From positions 91,365 through 155,364 of the forward strand of contig JAQWOH010000084.1 of assembly GCA_029245955.1 (NCBI GenBank): 64,000 bases of DNA, in the 5' to 3' direction. The notes beneath the pieces were generated by a model, which saw only the letters and a program-made list of their open reading frames with translations, was not told the origin of the DNA and did no database searches. The DNA comes from Fuerstiella sp. Its GTDB lineage: Bacteria > Planctomycetota > Planctomycetia > Planctomycetales > Planctomycetaceae. Shown here piece after piece: positions 36,336 to 45,300 of the stretch; within the stretch, counting starts at the first letter, position 1; each line of letters opens with the position of its first letter. A program made the position numbers and the translations under genes.

Positions 36336-37796
36336 TCATGAAAATAATTCGTGGATCACGTGTCCGCCGACATCGGTCAGGCTTTCTTCGCGACCCTGAT
36401 GAAACCAGTTCAGCGACTCATGATCCAGCCCCATCGCGTGCAGAATGGTGGCATGCAGATCATGCAGGTGAACTTTATTCACGACGGCTTCAAAGCCGAA
36501 TTCATCCGTTTCTCCATAGGTTGTTCCACCGTTGATATTCCCACCGGCCAGCCACATGCTGAAGCCGTACGGATTATGGTTTCGCCCTGGAGCATCCTTG
36601 CCCTCGCTGAACGGCATGCGACCGAACTCGCCGCCCCAGACAACCAGCGTGTCTTCCAGCAGACCGCGCTGTTCGAGGTCCGTCAGCAGCGCCGCGATCG
36701 GTTGATCGACTTCCGCGGCATGCCGACCGTGGTTCTTTTCGATGCTTTCATGAGCGTCCCAGGTCTCTTCAAGATGTCCGCCACCGGAATACAGCTGAAT
36801 AAAGCGAACCCCACGTTCCACCAGCCGACGCGCGACAAGGCAGTTTTGGCCATACTCGTTGGTCACCTGATTTCCAACGCCGTACATCCGGAGCGTCTGT
36901 TCGCTTTCCTGTGATATGTCAACAGCATCAGGTGCGGCTGACTGCATGCGGTAAGCGAGTTCGTAACTGCGCATCCGGTCTGCCAGATCCTGGGCCCCTG
37001 GTCTGCTGTCAAGATGCTGTTGATTGAAGCGAGCCAGCAGGTTTAGTTGTTCACGCTGCACTTCCCGTGTCACGTGGGCAGGCCCTTTCAGGTCCAGAAT
37101 GGGATCGCCAACCGGTCTGAACAGTGTGCCTTCATAGGTCGCGGGCATAAAGCCGCTGGACCAGTTCGGCTGACCACCGATGGGGCCGCCCCGCTTGTCC
37201 AGCATGACAACGTATCCCGGCAGGTTTTCGTTTTCTGATCCCAGGCCGTATACGCACCAGCTTCCGAGTGATGGCCGCCCGATCAATGTCTTGCCGGTGT
37301 TCATCGCCACCAAAGCCGAACCGTGCGCATGGCTGTCGGTGTGACACGAGTTGATGACGCAGAGCTTGTCGGCGTGCTCTCGAACATGCGGAAAATAGTC
37401 GGACACCAGCAGGCCGCTTTCACCACCGGAACGAAACGGTCTCCAGGCCGGCGTCAGGAATCCCATCTTTCGCCCGCCCGAATTGATGAAGTTCTTGTCG
37501 GCCGGAAGTTGCCTGCCGGCGTACTTATCCAGTTCCGGTTTGTAATCGAACGTATCCACCTGTGACGGTGCACCGTTCATCATCAGAAAGATGCAGGACT
37601 TCGCCCGTGACGGACGCCTTACCTGTGCGTCTGTTGTGTTCGGCGCCTGCTGCGGCTTGCCGGCCGCAGCAGGCTGTGCACCGAACCCACGGTTTGAGAG
37701 CATGCTCGCCAGTGCCACGCCGGAAAATCCGGCGCCCATTTCCCAGACGAACTCACGTCGTGATCGGCCACAAGGATATAACGACTGATGCAACAT
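36336..37796 (-). CDS. Tat-exported DUF1501 protein, partner of the 37805-40774 haem protein
   Basis: About 486 residues from ATG 37796 (an upstream in-frame start at 37808 overlaps the preceding stop). The leader SRREFVWEMGAGFSGVALASML is Tat-like. DUF1501 landmarks are AKSCIFLMMNGAPSQVDTFDYKP, INSCHTDSHAHGSALVAMNTG, RPSLGSWCVYGLG, VRFIQLYSGGGHLEETWDAH, TLVVWGGEFGRMPFSEG and GRNHNPYGFSMWLAGGNINGGTTYGETDEFG. This form is the most common paralogue type. Short or no gap to the upstream DUF1549/1553 gene indicates an operon. It is similar to the gene at 29994-31457 but clearly divergent. Confidence 0.91.
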   Translation of the reverse strand: MLHQSLYPCGRSRREFVWEMGAGFSGVALASMLSNRGFGAQPAAAGKPQQAPNTTDAQVRRPSRAKSCIFLMMNGAPSQVDTFDYKPELDKYAGRQLPADKNFINSGGRKMGFLTPAWRPFRSGGESGLLVSDYFPHVREHADKLCVINSCHTDSHAHGSALVAMNTGKTLIGRPSLGSWCVYGLGSENENLPGYVVMLDKRGGPIGGQPNWSSGFMPATYEGTLFRPVGDPILDLKGPAHVTREVQREQLNLLARFNQQHLDSRPGAQDLADRMRSYELAYRMQSAAPDAVDISQESEQTLRMYGVGNQVTNEYGQNCLVARRLVERGVRFIQLYSGGGHLEETWDAHESIEKNHGRHAAEVDQPIAALLTDLEQRGLLEDTLVVWGGEFGRMPFSEGKDAPGRNHNPYGFSMWLAGGNINGGTTYGETDEFGFEAVVNKVHLHDLHATILHAMGLDHESLNWFHQGREESLTDVGGHVIHELFS

Positions 37797-37804
37797 GATT
37801 ATTC

Positions 37805-40774
37805 TCAATCCACGTAAATGAATTCGTTGGAGTTCAGCAGGACATGGACAAGTGACGCCAGAGCCAGTTCTGCAGGGGACTGTTGTGGGGACCGCCGCAG
37901 TCTCGGAATGCCGTATCGCTTGTGAAGTTCATCTTCGATCAATTGTCGCTCGTCCGTCGACAGAGCTTTGGAAAAAACTCGTAGTTCAGCAACTCCTCCA
38001 TTCCAGAACTCGCCGTTAATATTACCTTGCTGACCAATGACCCAGTTGGTCGCCATGTTTCGCTGAGGAAGCGGATTCGTGCGCGAAGATAACTCATGCC
38101 CGTTCTGGAATACGGCCGAACCGCCGGCTCCGTTTACAGCTGCGATCGTGAACGGCATGGTGCGTTCATTGATGCGCCCGGCGTCGGCAAAGGCGTCGCT
38201 GAAGCGAACTGTGGCCTCGGAGGTCAGTCCGAGGAACAGCGAGTTGACCGAATTGCCGACTCCGCCATTCCAGTTCGACAGCAGAGTTCGATGACCGGGA
38301 GTTCCAAGGTCGCTGACAACGGCGATAATCGTGTGCTGCTGCTGCTGCAGAAGCCTGTCCTGGAGATGCAGAAAATGTCCTTTGCCGTCGAACGAAACCG
38401 CAGGGTGCCCGTTGAATTCGCTCTCGACGAGACTTGGTTGTCGATTCCTTTCCACCTGAAACGCATCATGATTGTTGCCCGAAAGGTCCTTCCACCGTGA
38501 GACATGCCCTGCGGGATCATGTGTGATGCCATGGTCTGCTCTCAGGTGCAGAACAAGTGATTCACTGGCCTGCCGGCTGAGTCTGTCTTGTTTGCCTGCG
38601 GCCGCTGTCGACTGCTGTGGATCCGACTGTTCGAAGTGTTGGGCCTGAATTTCAAGGTGTGCCGTCGCCAGACTCAGTTCCTGACCCGTTGGTGTTCTTC
38701 CATACACGGCTGAGAACGATTTCTGAATCTGATCCTGGTGATCAGTTGTCTTCAGGAGAATGGTGTGAGCGAGTGTTTCGCTTCGGTCGTGAGCGAACTG
38801 GTTGTTCAGCAGGACGAGGGCCTGTGTGGGCACGGTCGTCACATCGCGGCGGCCGCACGACTGTGTGGCATCGGCCAGATTAAACGTTGTCATCATGGGC
38901 GGAAGCAGCCCCCGCTTCGAGTAGATATACAGACTACGACGCCTCTGCTCCTCGGGGGAGGACGCCTGCCAGGCCGCTGACTTTCTGGACAGTCCTTCCA
39001 ATGCGGCAGCATTGATCGTCGGACGGAATCCAGGCCCGCCGATTCGCCGATCCAGTTCTCCGGTCGTTGCCAGCATCGCATCCCGCAGCGATTCGGCGTC
39101 CAGACGCCGGCGTTCTGCCCGCCACCACAACCGGTTATCTGCATCCTGTACCTGATACTCACTGAACTGAGGATGCAGTGACGACTGCCGCCAGGTTTCG
39201 GACGTCAGAATCAGCTTGTGAATCCGTTTGATGCTCCAGCCGCCGTGAACAAATTCCGCGGCCAGCCAGTCCAGCAGGTCCGGGTGAGTTGGCGGGTCGG
39301 CCAGAAAACCGAAGTTGTTCGGCGAACGGACGATGCCTTTTCCGAAATGATGAAGCCAGAGTCGGTTGACCATCACTCTGGCGGTCAGTGGATTGTCCTC
39401 ACTGGCAATCCATTCAGCCAGCTGCAGTCGACGCTTCGAAGTCTTCGAAGTCTTCGGAGACGGATCAAAGACACGTTCCAGCGCGGGAATCATGGACAGC
39501 GATGCTGGCGTCACCGCGTGCAACGGATGCGCTCGCTCTCCGTTTTTCAGAACGTGCAATGGTGGCGGTAATCTGCCGACATCAGTCCAGCCAAGTACGT
39601 CCGCAAAACCCAGCTCCTCTGTGTTCGGCCCGCCCAGCAGACCTCGATCGCGAGTATTGACCGGGCCCGCCCAGAACGCAGAACCCATGCGGTAATAATC
39701 TTCCTGCGTGATTGGATCGAACTTGTGCGAGTGGCAACGGGCACACTTGACTGTCATTGCCAGAAACGCCGACGACGTTGTGTGAACCAGGTCTTCCAGC
39801 CGGTCGTACTGATAATCCAGCGGCTCGTTTGGTTCGTCATTCCACGTTCCTAAACGAAGAAAACCGGTTGCAATGACGGATTCTTCGTTGCGGTCCGGAA
39901 GTTCATCGCCGGCAAGCTGTTTGACCACAAAACGGTTATATGGCATGTCTGAATTCAGCGCATTGACGATCCAGTCACGATACTTCCACGCAAATGGCTT
40001 TTCCTGATCACGTTCATAACCGCTGGTGTCTGCGTAGCGGACAAGATCCAGCCAGTACCGTGCCCACCGTTCACCGTATTGAGGCGAATCCAGCAACTCA
40101 TCGATCACTCTGTCCCATACCTGGGGCCACTTGCCATGTTCGAATTCTTCGATCTGAGTTCGTGTTGGTGGCAACCCGGTTAGATCAAAATACAGACGTC
40201 GCAGTAGTGTTCGCCTGTCGGCGGTCGGGGCCGGGACCATGCGGCTGCTTTCCAGGCCAGCCCGCACGAATGCGTCAATGGGGTGTTCCGGTTGCGGAAG
40301 TGACTTCAACTTTGGGATATCGGGACGTCTGACGGGTTGCAGCGACCACCAGTCTCGTCCGCCTCGCACTTCGTTGGTCCGCTCAAACAGATCCAGCGTC
40401 CGTTCTTTCGGCCATATTGCTCCGTCAGTGACCCAGCGTTCGAGTACCGCGATTTCATTTAGTGGCAGATCCTGTGGCAACCCCTTTTTGTCTGGCGGCA
40501 TCTCACCATTGTGAACTCGCTGCAGCAGAGTGCTTTTGCCAGGCGAATCGAAATCTATGACTGCTCCTGAATCGCCTCCCTTCAATAATCCGTCCCGAGT
40601 TGTCAGGAGCAGGTTTCCGGAAGGTTGCTGTCCCTGATGGCATTCAACGCACCGCCTGATCAGCAACGGCGCAATTTCGTCTTCGAAGCCAGGCGCTTCC
40701 TCGCTGACTGCGGTGTTCGTCAGAACAGTCTGAGAAATAACTATCGACAGCAACGGGATCACGCGGGAAATCAC
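37805..40774 (-). CDS. Secreted DUF1549/DUF1553 haem protein with a LamG-like domain inserted near the C-terminus
   Basis: About 989 residues. Start placed at GTG 40774 because GGAG lies 8 bases upstream; another GTG at 40783 has a poorer site. The signal peptide (RVIPLLSIVISQTVLTNTAVS) is followed by haem motif CVECH (about 42-46). DUF1549 (PVRRPDIPKL; DLTGLPPTRTQIEEF) contains the second motif CARCH in VKCARCHSHKFDPITQEDYY. DUF1553 (LAEWIASEDNPLTARVMVNRLWLHHFG) is interrupted before its final ALASLVHVLLNSNEFIYVD signature by about 220 residues. That insert resembles a LamG/concanavalin-like module (ESLVLHLRADHG; WKDLSGNNHDAFQ; VSFDGKGHFLHL; GGVAELRVFSKAL). Upstream member of a DUF1501 pair. 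Confidence 0.9.
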   Translation of the reverse strand: MISRVIPLLSIVISQTVLTNTAVSEEAPGFEDEIAPLLIRRCVECHQGQQPSGNLLLTTRDGLLKGGDSGAVIDFDSPGKSTLLQRVHNGEMPPDKKGLPQDLPLNEIAVLERWVTDGAIWPKERTLDLFERTNEVRGGRDWWSLQPVRRPDIPKLKSLPQPEHPIDAFVRAGLESSRMVPAPTADRRTLLRRLYFDLTGLPPTRTQIEEFEHGKWPQVWDRVIDELLDSPQYGERWARYWLDLVRYADTSGYERDQEKPFAWKYRDWIVNALNSDMPYNRFVVKQLAGDELPDRNEESVIATGFLRLGTWNDEPNEPLDYQYDRLEDLVHTTSSAFLAMTVKCARCHSHKFDPITQEDYYRMGSAFWAGPVNTRDRGLLGGPNTEELGFADVLGWTDVGRLPPPLHVLKNGERAHPLHAVTPASLSMIPALERVFDPSPKTSKTSKRRLQLAEWIASEDNPLTARVMVNRLWLHHFGKGIVRSPNNFGFLADPPTHPDLLDWLAAEFVHGGWSIKRIHKLILTSETWRQSSLHPQFSEYQVQDADNRLWWRAERRRLDAESLRDAMLATTGELDRRIGGPGFRPTINAAALEGLSRKSAAWQASSPEEQRRRSLYIYSKRGLLPPMMTTFNLADATQSCGRRDVTTVPTQALVLLNNQFAHDRSETLAHTILLKTTDHQDQIQKSFSAVYGRTPTGQELSLATAHLEIQAQHFEQSDPQQSTAAAGKQDRLSRQASESLVLHLRADHGITHDPAGHVSRWKDLSGNNHDAFQVERNRQPSLVESEFNGHPAVSFDGKGHFLHLQDRLLQQQQHTIIAVVSDLGTPGHRTLLSNWNGGVGNSVNSLFLGLTSEATVRFSDAFADAGRINERTMPFTIAAVNGAGGSAVFQNGHELSSRTNPLPQRNMATNWVIGQQGNINGEFWNGGVAELRVFSKALSTDERQLIEDELHKRYGIPRLRRSPQQSPAELALASLVHVLLNSNEFIYVD

Positions 40775-41004
40775 TGCGAACACTCCAATGATGACAACAT
40801 CGGGCCTGTTTTATCTAGTCAGCGTATTCTTACGAACTGACTAATACAACAGTGTTAATAGACATCGTATCGCGGATGTTCTTCCGACAGCCTTTTTGTG
40901 GAGGCTGATCTTACGCGCAGGGGCTCAAGTTCAGTATGGCTTCGAAGATTCTGATGACAATGGCGTCGTGCGCTCGGGGGCCCGAACAGAATGCTGATGC
41001 TGAT

Positions 41005-42132
41005 TCAATCGACAGCATTTGGAAAGTCGTTGATGACACGAGGCAGCCAGTCGATGAGCGCATCAGCGACAATGCGATTTCCTTTCGGGCTGTAGTGATG
41101 AAATGCTTCGTCCAGAAACAGGTGTTCGGTTTCCGGAGACGCACCTTTAAACATTGGTCGTACGTCCAAAAACGGGATTTCGTACCTGGCTGTGAATTCC
41201 GCAAGCACAGAGGATACGCTTTGGTAGTTAGCGATGGACGGTGCATAGAATAGTTCAGGTTCGGTCGGTGTCAGGACCAGCGTGATGGGGATGCCCTGTT
41301 CACGACAGAATTGTGTTAATTCGCGGATGATGACAACACCGGTTGCCAGGACGTCTTCTGAGCTTATTGACGACGACGGAATTATTCTGCCAATTGTTCG
41401 AATCAGTGAACTGTGTTTCGACAGCACATTCGATACTTCACCTTGCTGCAGCAGCAAAGCTCCAGGATTCAGTCGTGGCGGTACAGGAATGTTTTCAACA
41501 CGCAGTGTGCCACCGAGCTCTGTGAATCGAGGCGTGGCATAACCATTTTGAGCGACATCAACGCCCAGACGGTTAAAGTCTTCCACGATGAAGACGCAGA
41601 CAATGGCATCCGGCTGCAGAGAAAAGCTCAGACGTTTCAGCCAGAGATAGCACTGTCCGACGGAATAGCCGCCTTGTCCCATATTCACCACCTGCAACAG
41701 GTCGCCTCCGCGGTCGTCCAGCATCTGCGGGAAGGTATCACGATCGTCAACTCCGTAGCCCATCGTGAACGAATCACCCAGACAGATTGTGCGGAACACT
41801 TCTTCAGGTCTGTTGTCAGCATAATTCTCCAGCCCGCGAACACCGTCTTGGTTGATGGTGATGCTGCAGCCCGGCCCGTATAAGTCACTGATCATCGAGT
41901 TTGGTTTATGGACCCAGCCAATTTCCTCGTCGTACTGGCAGTGACGTTCTTCGCTGAGTTCAATCACGCGGGCTCCGCCTGTCCAGAGTCCTGCCAGGTC
42001 AACACCAAGCCACACGAAGGACGCCAGACCTTCCAGCAGCATCAGTCCAAGTGTTGTGGCCGCGACCGCAAAGACGGCCATTCGCAGTCCGGAACGTCGT
42101 GCCGGCTCTTCGTCTTTGGGTTGTTCACGCAT
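41005..42132 (-). CDS. Membrane-anchored SGNH/GDSL-type hydrolase
   Basis: 375 residues. A basic N-terminus is followed by one membrane helix (RMAVFAVAATTLGLMLLEGLASFVWLGV), so the catalytic domain is outside the cytoplasm. It shows the SGNH block I motif GDS with S121 in CLGDSFTMGYGV, a block II Gly segment VVNMGQGGYSVGQ, and the C-terminal catalytic Asp/His pair as FLDEAFHHYSPKGNRIVADAL. The block III Asn is not clear. Likely an esterase or O-acetylhydrolase acting on cell-envelope or environmental glycans. It is the first gene of the minus-strand run and divergent from the 1553-residue protein gene. Confidence 0.87.
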   Translation of the reverse strand: MREQPKDEEPARRSGLRMAVFAVAATTLGLMLLEGLASFVWLGVDLAGLWTGGARVIELSEERHCQYDEEIGWVHKPNSMISDLYGPGCSITINQDGVRGLENYADNRPEEVFRTICLGDSFTMGYGVDDRDTFPQMLDDRGGDLLQVVNMGQGGYSVGQCYLWLKRLSFSLQPDAIVCVFIVEDFNRLGVDVAQNGYATPRFTELGGTLRVENIPVPPRLNPGALLLQQGEVSNVLSKHSSLIRTIGRIIPSSSISSEDVLATGVVIIRELTQFCREQGIPITLVLTPTEPELFYAPSIANYQSVSSVLAEFTARYEIPFLDVRPMFKGASPETEHLFLDEAFHHYSPKGNRIVADALIDWLPRVINDFPNAVD

Positions 42133-42359
42133 GGAGTTGGATTCTGGCAGTACGAACAGGAAATATTCTTGACAGCAAAACGCATCCGTCGGCCGGACAG
42201 CATCAGCAATTGGAGTTCAGGATTGCACGAGGCTCAGATATTCCGTCCCGGTGACGTGCCGGTCAAATGAAACATGTGCTCGACATCGAGTGTTTTTGCA
42301 AATCGCCGTGGCTCTGGTAGTCTTTCCGGCTTTGATTCCCACCTGTTAAGTCCCCGGCC

Positions 42360-45300
42360 ATGAAAATCCTGCCGCAGTCCGTTGCAATCACATTTGTTCT
42401 TCAACTGACAGCTATTGCGCAGATCGAAGTTCCTGAATTTAAACGAATCCTGCTTAGTGAACAATTCTGCAGCGAAGGAGCGACGTTTGCCGACCTTGAT
42501 GGTGACGGCCATCAGGACATTGTGTCGGGGCCCTTTTGGTATACTGGCCCGGATTTTCGGCAACGTCACGCGTATACCGCGCCTGGACTGTTTGCCATTG
42601 CGGGGTACTCGGACCACTTCTTCACCTTCGTTGCAGATTTCAACAACGACAACCGGCCCGACATTCTCGCGATACCTATCCCCGGATCGCCGGCGCACTG
42701 GTTTCAGAACCCCGGTGACGGCAGTGGCAAATGGATGAAACACCTGGCGCTTAGTGATGTCAGCAATGAATCGCCGATCTTTGTGGACATCACAGGCGAT
42801 GGGAAAAAGGAACTCGTCTGCATTCACAAAGGCGCTTACGGATACGCGGTGGTTGATGTGGCAGCACCTGCAGAGCCATGGGAATTTGTGCCGGTCAGCG
42901 ACAACATGGGCTACGGTCGATTTACTCATGGCATGGGCGTTGGCGATGTGAACGGTGATGGGCGGCCGGATCTGCTGGAGAAAGACGGTTGGTGGCAGCA
43001 GACGGCGACCTTTGGTGAGCTGTTTCGCTTTCACGCCTTTCCGTTCGCTCAGTCCGGCGGCTCGCAGATGTTTGCCTACGACTTCGACGGTGATGGCGAT
43101 AACGATGTTATTTCTGTGCAGAACGCTCACGGCTGGGGGATGAATTGGTTTGAGCAGCGAGGTGCGGACGGCGATATCGGCTTCGTGGCCCGTCAGATTC
43201 TTCCCGATAAATTTGATCCGTCGGCAGACCTGAATATTTCGCAGATGCACAGTCTGGCTCTGGCCGATATCGACGGCGACGGCATAAAGGATGTCGTTAC
43301 CGGAAAGCGATTTTACGCTCATGGGGGCAAAGATCCGGGGGCGCATCAATTGCCTGTGCTGTGCTGGTTTCGTACCGTTCGCGGCGGGCCGGAACTTCAT
43401 TTCGAACCGTATTTGATCGATGAAATGACCGGCGTGGGAACTCAGTTGACCGTTGGCGACGTCACCGGTAACGGACTTCCTGACATTGTGGTGGGAAACA
43501 AACTGGGCACGTCTGTCTTGCTGAACTCCGGGACGGCGTCCGTCAGTAAAAAATCTCTGACTGCCATCCAGAAGCAGATCGGCAGTACTGATTTTGCCGA
43601 AGTTGTTCGTTCAGCCGGGCCACTCAGTCCCGAAGACGAGAAGGCCACGTTTCTGCTGCCGCCCGGGTTTTCCGCCGAACTGGTTGTTGCGGAACCGACG
43701 ATCGCCAAGCCGATGAATATGGCGTTTGATGATCGAGGTCGATTGTGGGTGACGTCGTCTGAAGAGTATCCAGTTCCTGCTCCGGCAGACCGTAATGGCA
43801 AGGATAAAATTGTGGTTCTGGAAGACAAAGACGGTGACGGTCATCGCGAAACGATCACAACCTTCGCCGACGGACTGAATATCCCGATTGGGCTGTATCC
43901 GTACAAGGATGGGGTGGTCTGTTTCAGCATTCCGAACATCTGGCTTCTGCGCGATACTGATGGTGACGGTCGGGCGGACCAACGGGAAAAGCTGTACGGC
44001 CCGGTTGGTTACGAACGCGATACTCACGGAATGTGCAATGGTTTCACGCGAGGATTTGACGGCTGGCTGTATGCCTGTCACGGGTTCAATAACCACACAA
44101 CGGTGGCCGGCGCCGACGGCCACGAAATTACAATGCAGTCTGGCAATACGTTTCGTATGCGACTGGATGGTTCGCGGGTCGAGCACTTTACCCACGGGCT
44201 GGTGAATCCCTTTGGAATGAGCCAGATGCCGTCGGGCGATTTTCTGGTGGCGGACTGTCACACCAAACCGCTGACGTTACTGATTCCTGACGGTTACTAC
44301 GACAGCTTTGGAAAACCTCATGATGGTCTGGGTTATGTTCCCGACGTCATGGAACACCTGCATGGTTCGACGGCCATTGGCGGTGTCGCACAATACAACT
44401 CAAGTGTCTTTCCTGCCGTGTATCATGGCAACACGTTTGGTGGAAATGTCATGACCGGCCGCATTAACAGAAACTCGCTGCAACAGGTCGGTTCCAGCAT
44501 TCAGGCTCGTGAAGAACCCGATCTGTTGATTGCGGCGGACCCCTGGTTTCGTCCCGTGGATCTGCAGGTGGGCCCTGATGGAGCACTTTACGTGGCAGAT
44601 TTCTACAATCGGATTATTGGCCATTACGAAGTGAAACTGGATCATCCCGGCCGAGACAGACATCGCGGGCGTGTTTGGAAGATCAGTTATGATTCAACGG
44701 GGCAACGTCGCGATGCCGGCGCTGACGTATCGCCGCTGCGGCCGATGCAGGCGCGAACTGCAAGCGAAGTTTTCTCAACGCTTGCCTCTCCGGACCAGAC
44801 ACGGCGGGCTCTGGCGACCGATCGCCTTGTCGACGAGTTTCCTGCGGCGGCAGTGCCATTGGCGACGGATGGGCTTTCACACGCCAGTGAGTTTGTTCGA
44901 GCTCATTCCATGTGGATCCTGCAGCGACTGAACAGATTGCCGGATTCGGACCTCGTTGCTGCAGCTGCAGACAAAGCTGAACTGGTACGGATACATGCCC
45001 ATCGAGTGATGCTGGATCGCGCTGTGCTGTCGGCAACCTTGCAGCAGACATTGTCAGCGGGACTAAAGGATCCTTCGCCGCGCGTGAGGCGAGTGGCTGT
45101 ACATGTTGCCGCACAGCACCCCAATCCGGAGCTGACCGGACAGTTGAAAAATCTGTTCCACAAGACACCAGGTAACGATGTGCATCTGCGTCATTCGATT
45201 CGCATGGCCATTCGTAATCTGCTGCGTGACCCAACGCTGATGAAACAGGTCGTTGCGGACGTGCATCCTGATGACGTAAAACTGATTGCCGGAATCTGCC

